Positions 50,643-59,749 of a DNA stretch of 64,000 nt are shown piece after piece. Position numbers and translations under genes: made by a program. The notes under the pieces were generated by a model. That model was given only the letters and a program-made list of their open reading frames with translations, did no database searches and had not been told where the DNA came from. This DNA is from Thalassococcus_A lentus (GTDB lineage: Bacteria; Pseudomonadota; Alphaproteobacteria; Rhodobacterales; Rhodobacteraceae). Every line of letters starts with the position of its first letter. Position 1 is the stretch's first letter. Location of the stretch: assembly GCF_028023555.1 (NCBI RefSeq), contig NZ_JAQIOY010000010.1:86936-150935 (forward strand). The letters run 5' to 3'.

Positions 50643-52256
50643 TCAGTTCAGCATTTCCTTGGTCGCGGAAAGCGTCACATCCGGATAATCCCGTTCAACC
50701 CGGTCGATGTCCCATTGCAGACGTGTCAGGTAAACGACGTCCCCATCATGGTCATGGGCGATGTGCTGCTTGTTGGCATTGGTGAATTTTTCCACCGCAT
50801 CCTTTTGACCATGCACCCAGCGGGCAGATGTAAACTGGCTGCCTTCAAAGCGGACGGGCAGGCCGTACTCCAATTCGATCCGGCTACCCAGCACTTCGAA
50901 TTGCAGTGCGCCGACAACGCCGACGATAAAGCCCGAACCAAAGGCAGGTTTGAAGACCTTGGCCGCACCTTCTTCGGCAAATTGCATCAAGGCCTTTTCC
51001 AAGTGCTTTGCTTTCATCGGATCGCCCGCCCGACAGCTTTGCAGCAATTCAGGTGCGAAGCTGGGAATACCGGTCGCCTTTAGCATTTCGCCCTCGGTCA
51101 GTGTGTCGCCGATGCGCAACTGGCCGTGGTTCGGAATGCCGATGATGTCCCCGGCCCAGGCCTCTTCGGCCAATTCCCGATCCGAGGCCAGAAAGAGTAC
51201 CGGGTTCGAGATCGCCATGGGTTTTTTGCTGCGCACATGGGTCAGCTTCATACCGCGATGGAAATGACCTGAAGCCAGCCGGACAAAGGCCACCCGGTCA
51301 CGGTGTTTTGGATCCATGTTGGCCTGCACCTTAAAGACAAAGCCAGTGACCTTTTTTTCCTCAGGGGCGATCTCGCGCGGGCTTGCGCGCTGCGGCTGTG
51401 GTTCGGGCCCGTAGGTTGCAATCCCTTCCATCAGTTCCTGAACGCCAAAGCTGTTGATGGCCGAGCCAAACCAGATCGGGGTCATGTGCCCTTCGAGCAC
51501 CGATTGCGGATCAAGTGTTGGCAGTAATTCGCGCGCCATTTCCACTTCTTCGCGCAACTGTTCCAACAGGGCTGCGGGGATGTGGTCTTCCATGGCCGGA
51601 TCGTCCAGGCCATTCAGCGTGATGGTTTCCGCGACCTTGTTGCGGTCGGCGCGGTCCATCAGTTCAAGCCGGTCGTTCAGCAAATCGTAACAGCCCAGAA
51701 AATCGCGGCCCATGCCAATTGGCCAGCTGGCCGGTGTCACGTCGATGGCGAGGTTTTCTTGAATCTCGTCAATGATCTCGAAGGTGTCGCGCGCCTCGCG
51801 GTCCATCTTGTTGCAAAAGGTCAGGATCGGCAGATCGCGCAGACGGCAAACCTCAAAGAGCTTTTGCGTCTGGCTTTCGACGCCCTTGGCCCCATCGATC
51901 ACCATAACGGCAGCATCCACCGCAGTCAGTGTGCGATACGTGTCTTCGGAAAAGTCGGAGTGACCGGGGGTGTCCACCAGATTAAAGCGGAAGTGTTTGA
52001 AATCAAACGACATCGCAGATGCCGAAACGGAGATGCCGCGATCCTTTTCCATCTGCATGAAGTCTGAGCGCGTGCGCCGCGCTTCGCCCTTGGCACGCAC
52101 CTGTCCCGCCATCTGGATCGCACCACCATAAAGCAGGAACTTTTCGGTCAGCGTCGTCTTACCCGCATCCGGATGCGAGATAATGGCAAAGGTACGCCGC
52201 CGGGCAATCTCGGCGGGCAGGGCGGGGCGGTTGGTGGCGGTCTGCGTGTCGGACAT
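50643..52256 (-). CDS. prfC: peptide chain release factor 3
   Basis: 537-residue translational GTPase that recycles RF1/RF2 from the ribosome. G1 is AIISHPDAGKTTLTEKFLLYGG, switch I carries RGISVSASAMSF, G3 VDTPGHSDFSEDTYR, G4 TFCNKMDR. The RF3-specific C-terminal part follows (FGSGFIVGVVGALQFEVLGSRIE). The start at 52256 gives MSDTQTATNRPALPAEIARRRTFAIISHPD; an in-frame ATG 33 nt upstream is less likely. Length normal. Confidence 0.95.
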   Translation of the reverse strand: MSDTQTATNRPALPAEIARRRTFAIISHPDAGKTTLTEKFLLYGGAIQMAGQVRAKGEARRTRSDFMQMEKDRGISVSASAMSFDFKHFRFNLVDTPGHSDFSEDTYRTLTAVDAAVMVIDGAKGVESQTQKLFEVCRLRDLPILTFCNKMDREARDTFEIIDEIQENLAIDVTPASWPIGMGRDFLGCYDLLNDRLELMDRADRNKVAETITLNGLDDPAMEDHIPAALLEQLREEVEMARELLPTLDPQSVLEGHMTPIWFGSAINSFGVQELMEGIATYGPEPQPQRASPREIAPEEKKVTGFVFKVQANMDPKHRDRVAFVRLASGHFHRGMKLTHVRSKKPMAISNPVLFLASDRELAEEAWAGDIIGIPNHGQLRIGDTLTEGEMLKATGIPSFAPELLQSCRAGDPMKAKHLEKALMQFAEEGAAKVFKPAFGSGFIVGVVGALQFEVLGSRIELEYGLPVRFEGSQFTSARWVHGQKDAVEKFTNANKQHIAHDHDGDVVYLTRLQWDIDRVERDYPDVTLSATKEMLN

Positions 52257-52538
52257 GGCGGCTGCGTAACGCGGAATCGCAAGATGCACAATCCATGCAC
52301 AAAGCTGGCGGTTGTGGGTGCGGCTGGCAGATGGCGGGTTTTGCGTATTTTTGAAAATGAGAAGCCATTGGGCGTGTCGCTCAAGCGGCGCGCGTGGCTT
52401 TTCGCAGCCGCTGGTACAACGGCAGACGGGTTCATTGGCTAATTTCTGCCGGCGCTGAGGGTTTTAACTGAAAGACTTGCTAAACTGTTAAGGGCTGCGT
52501 TATTCATGAGAACATAAATAGAACATTTGGAGGGATTG

Positions 52539-52901
52539 ATGGATATCAAAGCGATTGCAAATGAATTGGTGGAAGGCTGCCGCACAAATCAGGAAAGCGT
52601 CAATCTGGAGCGTCTTTATGCCCCCGACGCCGTGTCCGTCGAGGCCATGGACCAAGGCAACGGTCGTGAGACCAAAGGTTTGGACGGCATCCGCGCCAAG
52701 CACAGCTGGTGGGCTGAGACCTTTGAAGTCACAGGCGGTCAGGTCAGTGATCCGATGATCCACGGAGATGACCGTTTTGCCGTGATTTTCGAAGTGCAGG
52801 GGCACGAGAAGGCCAGCGGTGAAAGCTTCGACATGAAGGAAGTCGCGGTTTACCACGTCGCAGAAGGCAAGATTGTGCGCGAAGAGTTCTTCTACGGATA
52901 A
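52539..52901 (+). CDS. SnoaL/NTF2-like protein
   Basis: 120 residues, an NTF2-like cone fold: DIKAIANELVEGCRTNQESVNLERLYAPDAVSVEA, GLDGIRAKHSWWAET, ending with KEVAVYHVAEGKIVREEFFYG. GGAGG precedes the ATG by 5 nt. Such domains can be small isomerases or binding proteins; no catalytic residue can be assigned. The 282-nt region upstream back to prfC shows no other gene. Convergent with the Hint-domain gene. Confidence 0.8.
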   Translation: MDIKAIANELVEGCRTNQESVNLERLYAPDAVSVEAMDQGNGRETKGLDGIRAKHSWWAETFEVTGGQVSDPMIHGDDRFAVIFEVQGHEKASGESFDMKEVAVYHVAEGKIVREEFFYG

Positions 52902-52910
52902 CGGGCCGCG

Positions 52911-53927
52911 TCAGTTGGTTGATGATTTGCGTAAAATCTCGGCAGCGTCTGGCCGTGCCAACAGCGCCTCCTGGACCTCAAGTTCGCGGTGGCTGGTTTT
53001 GCGGTGGCCGGGGATCAGCTGTGTCAGCCGGTCGTTCAGCTCTTCGGGCAACACACCGCTGGTCCGGGTGTCGACCAGCAGCGATTCCGCAGCGATGCCC
53101 TCGGCATAGATGATCTGGTGGTTGTCAAAGAGCATCTGGTAATAGTCGACAAAGCCGCCCGACAGGCGTTTGATCGTGTCTCCGTTGACCAGATGGCGCG
53201 CGCGGACCAGCAATTCCGCACGACCTGCGCCAAGCCGGTCCCGACGCTGATAGATGAACAGCCGGAAGTCCGGGCTGACGACCAGATCCCGGGTGTTGTT
53301 CAATGTGCCTTCGCGAATGGCAATCGGGGCAAACGCGCCAACGGCTCGTACGGTTTGGTGGCCGATCCAGCGGATTTCCTGCGGGCCATCGTCCCGGGTC
53401 AGAACGCGGTCGCCAACCTTGAGGTTTTCCACGGGCTCCTGAGCGCCGGAGGCCATGGTGATCAGAGTGCCTGCAGTGAAGGAAACACAGGCCACCTGCG
53501 CAAAGCGCTGCATGGCGGTTTCGCGGTTTACACCAACCAGAACGTGGTCGGACTGCGGCAGCATCGGCGCAAGCGGAAGGGCGTAGACCTGTGTGACATC
53601 GCCTTGATCGTCAACTTCGACCAGAACCAGAATTTCCGTGGTCTGGCCGTCGCCGGACATCAGAGTCAGGCAACTGTCCAGATGCACCTGTGCGCCGGGC
53701 GCGCCCAGTTCGCTGTCGGCTGCAACCTCAAAGGGCGATTGTGCCGAGGCGATGACCGTCAGCTGGGAGGTGGCTGCAAGAGGGGACAGGCGGTAGACGT
53801 CGTCTTCGATGACTTCGTCGGCAAAACTCAGAGCATCGCCAAGGTTCGCGCCATTGATAACGCGCAGCATTTCAGCGCGATAAACTGAAAGGCTTTGGAT
53901 CGGGCGCTGACTTGCGGAAAGAGACAT
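52911..53927 (-). CDS. Hint (hedgehog/intein-type) domain protein
   Basis: 338 residues. Residues about 1-150 have no clear family (SLSVYRAEMLRVINGANLGDALSFADEVIEDDVYRLSPL). A Hint_2-type domain then begins with ACVSFTAGTLITMASGAQEPVENLKVGDRVLTRDDGPQEIRWIGHQTV, with the autocatalytic Cys at the start, and later YYQMLFDNHQIIYAEGIAAESLLVD containing the His-block. No C-extein-like continuation is visible. The start at 53927 follows from the N-terminal composition. Many such proteins occur in Rhodobacteraceae; their cargo and reaction are unknown. Confidence 0.82.
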   Translation of the reverse strand: MSLSASQRPIQSLSVYRAEMLRVINGANLGDALSFADEVIEDDVYRLSPLAATSQLTVIASAQSPFEVAADSELGAPGAQVHLDSCLTLMSGDGQTTEILVLVEVDDQGDVTQVYALPLAPMLPQSDHVLVGVNRETAMQRFAQVACVSFTAGTLITMASGAQEPVENLKVGDRVLTRDDGPQEIRWIGHQTVRAVGAFAPIAIREGTLNNTRDLVVSPDFRLFIYQRRDRLGAGRAELLVRARHLVNGDTIKRLSGGFVDYYQMLFDNHQIIYAEGIAAESLLVDTRTSGVLPEELNDRLTQLIPGHRKTSHRELEVQEALLARPDAAEILRKSSTN

Positions 53928-54073
53928 GTGGCTCAGACTCTGGTTTGGGACGCATTCACAAAGGAAAACTGTAACGAGGATTGTATGGTTTGTGAATGTG
54001 TCATCAAATGGGAGCAGACGGGGCTTTTGTCGGCCATCGGGATACAATTCAACACCATTGGGGAGATTTGGAA

Positions 54074-54853
54074 ATGGATCTGGGCATCAAGGGAAAACGG
54101 GCGCTGGTTTGTGCCTCGAGCAAGGGACTGGGGCGCGGCTGTGCGGAAGCCTTGGCCGAGGCTGGCGTCAATCTGGTTCTGAACGCCCGTGGCGCAGAAG
54201 CGCTTGAGGCAACGGCCGATGACATCCGCAGCCGGTTTGGCGTGGGTGTTCAAACGGTTGCGGCGGATATCACCACAGAGGACGGGCGCGCGGAGGTGCT
54301 CGCGGCGGCCGGGGAGCTGGACATTCTGGTGAACAACGCAGGGGGACCGCCACCGGGGCTTTGGAGCGACTGGGGGCGGGAGGATTTCATCGCCGCACTG
54401 GATTCCAATATGTTGACGCCTATCGCGCTAATGACAGAGTTGATGCCGAAGATGGCCGACAAGGGCTGGGGCCGTGTGGTCAACATCACCAGCCAGTCGG
54501 TCAAGGCGCCAATCCCGCAATTGGGTCTGTCCAATGCGGCCCGCACCGGGCTCACCGGTTATGTGGCGGGCACAGCGCGGCAGGTGGCGCCCTTTGGCGT
54601 GATCGTGAACAACCTTTTGCCGGGGGCTCATGATACCGACCGTATTCGCACCTTGGATGCCAACACGGCGCGCAGCCAGAATACCACGGCCGAAGAGGCG
54701 CGGGCGGCTCGGTTTGAGACTATTCCGGCTCGCCGATACGGCACCTCTGAAGAATTTGGGGCCATGTGTGCGTTCCTGTGCTCGCAGCATGCGGGCTATA
54801 TCGTCGGGCAGAACATCCTGCTTGATGGCGGGGGGATCAACGCAACCATTTGA
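54074..54853 (+). CDS. SDR family protein lacking the Tyr-x3-Lys motif
   Basis: 259-residue short-chain dehydrogenase/reductase fold. The cofactor region is ALVCASSKGLGRGCAEALAEAG, and LDILVNNAGG is normal. Where Tyr-x3-Lys should be, the sequence reads PIPQLGLSNAARTGLTGYVAG, so both catalytic Tyr and Lys are missing. This subfamily is often annotated 3-oxoacyl-ACP reductase, but the loss makes classic reductase activity doubtful. The end, GQNILLDGGGINATI, is typical. GGAGA lies 8-12 nt upstream of the start. Confidence 0.85.
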   Translation: MDLGIKGKRALVCASSKGLGRGCAEALAEAGVNLVLNARGAEALEATADDIRSRFGVGVQTVAADITTEDGRAEVLAAAGELDILVNNAGGPPPGLWSDWGREDFIAALDSNMLTPIALMTELMPKMADKGWGRVVNITSQSVKAPIPQLGLSNAARTGLTGYVAGTARQVAPFGVIVNNLLPGAHDTDRIRTLDANTARSQNTTAEEARAARFETIPARRYGTSEEFGAMCAFLCSQHAGYIVGQNILLDGGGINATI

Positions 54854-54941
54854 TCCCCATTGCGTGGATTGGTGAGGGGGCTATGCCCCCGCCCGCCTTG
54901 GGCCGGCAGTGGTGACGTTTGAAAATCAAAGAAGGGCTAGC

Positions 54942-56084
54942 ATGGCAAGAGGACCAGACGGGCAGGGGGGCGGCGCGGGTTTTTCGCTTTCAGACCAATT
55001 GTTTAATGCCGAAAGTGTCGGGGATCTGGCCCGTGAGCATTCGGTGTTGCCCGGTTTTGACTCAGAGCGGTTTTCTGCCGAGGTTCTGGCAGGGTTTGAC
55101 GGGCGCGGGCTGTTGGAGCGGCTGGACTGGATCGCAACCTGCCTCGAAACCCAGTTGCCACAGGATTTTCCGGCCATGGCAGAGGCAATGGAAGCGGCGA
55201 TGCCGTCCATGCTTGATCCCGAACGCAGCGATGACGACTTTGGGCGCTTTATCCACGCAGTTCCGGGCATTCTGGCGGTGCGGCATGGGATGGAAGAGCA
55301 CAGGGAACGCGCTTTGGACTTGCTCTATGAGGCGACCAAGCGGTTTTCCATGGAATTCTACATTCGCCCATTCCTGAACCGGTGGCCGGAGGAAACGCTG
55401 AAGCGGCTGGATGAATGGTCTGTTGATGACAACTACCATGTGCGCCGTCTGGTCAGTGAAGGCACGCGGCCGCGTCTGCCTTGGGCGGCCAATATCACCT
55501 TGGCCCCGGATGTGCCGTTACGCTTTCTGGATCGGTTGCATGCGGACCGGGCGCGGTTTGTCACGCGGTCGGTGGCCAATCACATGAACGACCTGTCCCG
55601 CATCATCCCTGACGACGTTGTCACGCGCCTGAAGGGTTGGGCTGAGGAAGGGCGGCAATCCGCCAAGGAAATGGACTGGATCACCCGGCATGCGCTGCGC
55701 ACAGCCGTCAAACGGGGAGAGCGCGGCGCGCTGGATCTGCTGGGTTATCGGGCTGGAGCCGTGGAAGCGAAGATCACATTGCGCACTACATCCGTGAAAA
55801 TCGGATCAGCGCTTGAGTTTGATGTGAGCGTGCAAAGCCCGGAGGCTCTGCCGGTCATGGTGGATTATCGTTTGCGCTTTGCCAGACCCAAGGGAGAGGC
55901 TGAAAAAGTCTTTAAGCTGAAATCCACTGGTCTGGAGGCGGGTAAACCGCTGGTTCTGAGCAAACAACACAAGTTCAAGGGCAATGCGACAACCTTTCGG
56001 CTCTATCCCGGTACTCACGGTTTAACCATTCAGATCAACGGAATGGATGTGGCGAGTACGGAATTCGAACTGCTCGACGCCTGA
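54942..56084 (+). CDS. DNA alkylation repair-like HEAT protein (AlkC/AlkD-like)
   Basis: 380 residues. After a Gly-rich start, helical repeats follow: FDGRGLLERLDWIATCLETQLPQDF, RFSMEFYIRPFLNRWPEETLKRLDEWSVDDNYHVRRLVSEGTRPRLPWA. The latter is the most recognisable AlkC/AlkD-like stretch, in which HEAT repeats bind damaged DNA. The C-terminal 110 residues form a beta-rich domain (AKITLRTTSVKIGSALEFDVSV, TFRLYPGTHGLTIQING), seen in some AlkC-type proteins. The preceding 88 nt contains GGGGGC-TAT-GCCCCC, similar to part of the intergenic repeat. Confidence 0.78.
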   Translation: MARGPDGQGGGAGFSLSDQLFNAESVGDLAREHSVLPGFDSERFSAEVLAGFDGRGLLERLDWIATCLETQLPQDFPAMAEAMEAAMPSMLDPERSDDDFGRFIHAVPGILAVRHGMEEHRERALDLLYEATKRFSMEFYIRPFLNRWPEETLKRLDEWSVDDNYHVRRLVSEGTRPRLPWAANITLAPDVPLRFLDRLHADRARFVTRSVANHMNDLSRIIPDDVVTRLKGWAEEGRQSAKEMDWITRHALRTAVKRGERGALDLLGYRAGAVEAKITLRTTSVKIGSALEFDVSVQSPEALPVMVDYRLRFARPKGEAEKVFKLKSTGLEAGKPLVLSKQHKFKGNATTFRLYPGTHGLTIQINGMDVASTEFELLDA

Positions 56085-56088
56085 CCCG

Positions 56089-56772
56089 TCAGGATTGCCA
56101 GCGGGTTTCCAGCTTTTCCAGTGCCGCGATCCGCTCTTCGGTTTTCGGATGAGACATTAGCCATGCAGGCGCAGCGCCGGATCGTGCCTGCGTCAGTGCT
56201 TCGAGCTTGTGAAAGAGAGACTTTTGCGGCTCAACGCCAATTCCGGCCTTGGTCAGCAACGCTGCGGCGTATTCGTCCGCTTCATACTCATCAGAACGAG
56301 AGAGTTTGGCCGCCAGCAAGGTCGTCAGTCCGTTGGCTATCCAGACACCAACGCCGGGCAGGAAGCGTGACAGCACCATGGCCAGCGCGGTGCGCAGGGC
56401 ATTTTGACCGGAAAAGTCGATCATGCGCCGCTTGGAATGACCCAGTGCGACATGGCCCAGTTCGTGCGCAATGACCGAGGCCAATTCTTCGGCCGTGACT
56501 TCGCCGTTTTGATATTTGCGAAAGAAGCCCCGGGTGATGAAGATACGCCCGTCCGGCGCGGCCAGCCCGTTGACCGGATCGATTTCATAGATATGCACCC
56601 GCACGCGCGGCAGATCGAGCGAGGCTGCCATTCGATCCGTCAGCTTCTTTAGCTGAGGGTCGGCGAGCTCGGTAGACCGCGCATCCAGTTCCTTAGCAGT
56701 TCGCCAAGCGGAAAAACGGTACATGACCAGTGCGTAGAGAACCGCAAGGATGATCGGAGAGAACTTGAGCAT
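56089..56772 (-). CDS. M48 family metallopeptidase
   Basis: 227 residues. The N-terminal hydrophobic helix (FSPIILAVLYALVMYRF) is an anchor; the zinc motif H103-E-L-G-H107 lies in ASVIAHELGHVALGHSKRR, and the third ligand is Glu in SDEYEADEYAA. A second hydrophobic segment (about 125-155) follows. This matches short HtpX/Ste24-like M48 proteases, which degrade misfolded membrane or exported proteins. The orientation of the active site cannot be read from sequence alone. Confidence 0.9.
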   Translation of the reverse strand: MLKFSPIILAVLYALVMYRFSAWRTAKELDARSTELADPQLKKLTDRMAASLDLPRVRVHIYEIDPVNGLAAPDGRIFITRGFFRKYQNGEVTAEELASVIAHELGHVALGHSKRRMIDFSGQNALRTALAMVLSRFLPGVGVWIANGLTTLLAAKLSRSDEYEADEYAAALLTKAGIGVEPQKSLFHKLEALTQARSGAAPAWLMSHPKTEERIAALEKLETRWQS

Positions 56773-56906
56773 GGCCCTTATATGGGGCGGGCAGGGCTGC
56801 GCGAAAAGGGGGTAAATCGAAGTATGGATTTCTGTACTTTTCCTGAACGCCGTTCAAAAGTAGCCATTGGGCATCATTGTAGATAATTGATGTAAAGGAG
56901 TATTTC

Positions 56907-57353
56907 ATGCCCAGAGGTGGAAACGGCAACGGTGGCAATGGCGGAGGCGGAAGCACCGGCGGCACCATTCGCGGAAGCAATCGTGATGATTTCTTGTTTG
57001 GGAGCAGCGCAGATGAGCTGATCTTTGGCCGTCGCGGTGATGACACGATTGACGCGGGTGCAGGCAGCGACACAGTCACTGGTGGATCAGGCGCCGATGT
57101 GTTTGTCGTTGGCCCGGATACGGATCGGCTTGTTATTACCGACTTTGAAGACGGTATCGATCAGATCGATGTTTCTGCATTCGGGATAAATCCGGCAAAC
57201 CCGTTTGGTGGGCAGTATGTGGGCTATTTGGCCGACGCTGACGGTGACACAATCCTACAGTTTTTCGATACGATGTCTGGTGACATGCTTGCAGAAGTCG
57301 TTCTGGAAGACTTCAACTACACGCAGATTGATCAAAGCGATTACATTTTCTAA
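56907..57353 (+). CDS. small RTX-type calcium-binding protein
   Basis: 148 residues. A Gly/Asn-rich N-terminus (GGNGNGGNGGGGSTGG) is followed by RTX-type nonapeptides: GSNRDDFLFG, GSSADELIFG, RRGDDTIDAG, AGSDTVTGG, SGADVFVVG, then a C-terminal cap with FEDGIDQIDVSAFGI like those of type I-secreted proteins. The aromatic/acidic end (LEDFNYTQIDQSDYIF) fits a C-terminal secretion signal. AAAGGAG lies 6 nt before the start. No type I secretion genes are in the window. Likely exported in trans by a system elsewhere (inference). Confidence 0.85.
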   Translation: MPRGGNGNGGNGGGGSTGGTIRGSNRDDFLFGSSADELIFGRRGDDTIDAGAGSDTVTGGSGADVFVVGPDTDRLVITDFEDGIDQIDVSAFGINPANPFGGQYVGYLADADGDTILQFFDTMSGDMLAEVVLEDFNYTQIDQSDYIF

Positions 57354-57406
57354 ACCGCTCAGCCTTGCAACTGAGGCACGATTTCCCTGCCGAAATCGGA
57401 TCAAAG

Positions 57407-57440
57407 AAAAACGGGGCCGTATGATCGGCCCCGTTTTTTT
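57407..57440. terminator. bidirectional terminator between RTX gene and purL
   Basis: ACGGGGCCG (57411-57419) pairs with CGGCCCCGT (57426-57434); the arms are extended by A and T runs so both strands have a T tail. Confidence 0.9.
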
Positions 57441-57450
57441 GTTGCAGAAC

Positions 57451-59610
57451 TCAGGCGAAATGTTCGCCGAAAGCGGATTGGTGCAGGTCAACCAGATCGC
57501 TCAGAGGGGCTTCGCTGTTGCCGAACTTCACAGTGTCCCCAGCAAAGCGACCAACGCTTGTGACCGGAACGCCAGCCTGACCTGCTGCAATCATCAGCGC
57601 TTCGGCCTGATCAAAGTTGCAAGCCACAAGATAGCGGCCCTGATCTTCACCAAAGAGAGCGGGGGTCGCATCATCATCCAGCTGAACGCCAACACCTGAG
57701 GCGGCGGCCATTTCAAAGGCGGCAAGGGCCAGACCACCATCGCTTAGGTCTGTGCAACACTTGATCAGATCCCGCTGCGCGCGGATGAAATCGCCATTGC
57801 GGCGTTCGGCTTCCAGATCAACGGTTGGTGCGTCGCCTTCTTCACGGTTGAAGACCTCAGCCAGAAGGGCCGATTGTCCCAGATGGCCTTCGCCGTCACC
57901 GATCAGCAGGGCCACATGTCCATCGCGTGCATAACCAAGGATGGGCTCTTCTTCCGCGTTGATCAGGCCAACTGCGCCGATGGTTGGTGTGGGCAGAATG
58001 CCCTGACCGTCGGTTTCATTGTAGAGCGACACGTTGCCAGAGACGATTGGCATGTCGAGCGCAGTGCATGCTTGCCCGATGCCATTCAGAGCGCCAACAA
58101 ACTGGCCCATGATTTCCGGCTTTTCGGGGTTGCCAAAGTTGAGGTTGTCGGTGGTTGCCAAAGGTTGGGCGCCAACGGCGCACAGGTTGCGGAACGCTTC
58201 GGCCACAGCCTGTTTGCCACCCTCAATCGGGTTGGCCCGCACGTAGCGGGGGGTTACGTCCGAGGTGAAGGCCAGCTTTTTGTCTGTGCCGTGTACGCGG
58301 ATCACGCCCGATCCAAAGCCCGGAATGCGCACCGTGTCGGCCATAACCTGACTGTCGTATTGCTCGTAGACCCATGAACGACCACAGTAGTTGGGGCTGC
58401 CGATCAGCGCCCGCAAACCATCGATGCCGTCGATCTGGGGCACATCTTCCAGAGGCTCTGCGGGGGCTGTCGGCTCCCACGGGCGGTCATATTCAGGGGC
58501 AGATGAGGACAGGCGCGAAAGCGGCATGTCGGCTTTGACTTCACCATTGTGAACGATGAGAAAGCGATCTTCGTCGATGGTTTCGCCAACGACGGCAAAA
58601 TCGAGGTCCCATTTGTCGAACACGGCCTTAGCTTCGGCCTCTTTGGCAGGATCCAGAACCATCAGCATCCGTTCTTGGGATTCCGACAGCATCATTTCAT
58701 AGGCGGTCATGTTTTCTTCGCGCTGCGGGACTTTTTCCAGATCGAGCCGAATGCCCAGTCCGCCCTTGTCGCCCATCTCAACGGCGGAACAGGTCAGGCC
58801 CGCTGCGCCCATGTCCTGAATAGAGATCACGGCGCCGGTCTGCATCAGCTCCAGCGTGGCTTCCATCAGACGCTTTTCGGTGAAAGGGTCACCAACCTGA
58901 ACGGTCGGGCGCTTTTCTTCGATCGATTCATCGAATTCCGCCGAAGCCATGGTCGCACCGCCGACGCCATCCCGGCCGGTCTTGGCGCCCAGATAGACGA
59001 CGGGGCGTCCGACACCCGAGGCGGCAGAATAGAAAATCTTGTCCGCATCCGCGAGACCAGCGGCAAAGGCATTGACGAGGCAGTTGCCATTGTACGCGGG
59101 GTGAAACCGAACCTCTCCGCCAACGGTGGGAACACCAAATGCGTTGCCATAGCCGCCGACGCCTTCGACGACGCCATGCACCAGCTGGCGGGTCTTGGGG
59201 TGGTCCTTTTCGCCAAAAGACAGCGCATTCATCGCAGCGATGGGCCGCGCGCCCATGGTAAAGACATCGCGCAGGATGCCACCGACGCCTGTGGCCGCGC
59301 CCTGATAGGGTTCGATATACGAAGGGTGGTTGTGGCTTTCCATTTTGAAGACCACGGCCTGCCCATCACCAATGTCGACCACACCCGCGTTTTCGCCGGG
59401 GCCACAGATCACCTGCGGACCAGAGGTCGGCAGGTTCTTGAGGTGGATTTTGGAGGATTTGTACGAACAGTGCTCGTTCCACATGGCCGAGAAGATACCC
59501 AGTTCGGTAAAGGTCGGCTCTCGGTTCATGATGCGCAGGATTTCAGCGTATTCGTCGGCATTGATACCGTGTGCTGCAATCAGGTCTTCGGTGATGGCTG
59601 GCTCTTGCAT
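57451..59610 (-). CDS. purL: phosphoribosylformylglycinamidine synthase II
   Basis: 719-residue small-type PurL, which converts FGAR to FGAM in purine synthesis with PurS and PurQ (not in this window). Motifs: HCSYKSSKIHLKNLP, GIGDGQAVVFKMESHNHPSYIEPYQGAATGVGGILRDVFTMGARPIA, GGATMASAEF, and QDMGAAGLTCSAVEMGDKGGLGIRLDLEKVP. The length is typical of the three-subunit system in alphaproteobacteria. GGGGGACCGC precedes the ATG. It shares the bidirectional terminator with the RTX gene. Confidence 0.97.
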   Translation of the reverse strand: MQEPAITEDLIAAHGINADEYAEILRIMNREPTFTELGIFSAMWNEHCSYKSSKIHLKNLPTSGPQVICGPGENAGVVDIGDGQAVVFKMESHNHPSYIEPYQGAATGVGGILRDVFTMGARPIAAMNALSFGEKDHPKTRQLVHGVVEGVGGYGNAFGVPTVGGEVRFHPAYNGNCLVNAFAAGLADADKIFYSAASGVGRPVVYLGAKTGRDGVGGATMASAEFDESIEEKRPTVQVGDPFTEKRLMEATLELMQTGAVISIQDMGAAGLTCSAVEMGDKGGLGIRLDLEKVPQREENMTAYEMMLSESQERMLMVLDPAKEAEAKAVFDKWDLDFAVVGETIDEDRFLIVHNGEVKADMPLSRLSSSAPEYDRPWEPTAPAEPLEDVPQIDGIDGLRALIGSPNYCGRSWVYEQYDSQVMADTVRIPGFGSGVIRVHGTDKKLAFTSDVTPRYVRANPIEGGKQAVAEAFRNLCAVGAQPLATTDNLNFGNPEKPEIMGQFVGALNGIGQACTALDMPIVSGNVSLYNETDGQGILPTPTIGAVGLINAEEEPILGYARDGHVALLIGDGEGHLGQSALLAEVFNREEGDAPTVDLEAERRNGDFIRAQRDLIKCCTDLSDGGLALAAFEMAAASGVGVQLDDDATPALFGEDQGRYLVACNFDQAEALMIAAGQAGVPVTSVGRFAGDTVKFGNSEAPLSDLVDLHQSAFGEHFA

Positions 59611-59749
59611 GCGGTCCCCCGGGGTGGCGATGCGCGCTCTTTACGACACCGTGCACGGAGGGGAAAGAGCGGAGCGTAGAAATGTCCGGCCCGGATGATG
59701 CCAGAGCCGCGAATTGGCGCTTGGATTGCCCTGTGGCATATGAACTGTC

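Noticed and set aside
54874..54888. GGGGGC-TAT-GCCCCC hairpin as a fourth copy of the intergenic repeat
   Set aside because: Only the final hairpin is similar; the TTTCTTTGTGCCTGAAATAT part is missing, so it is not counted as a copy.
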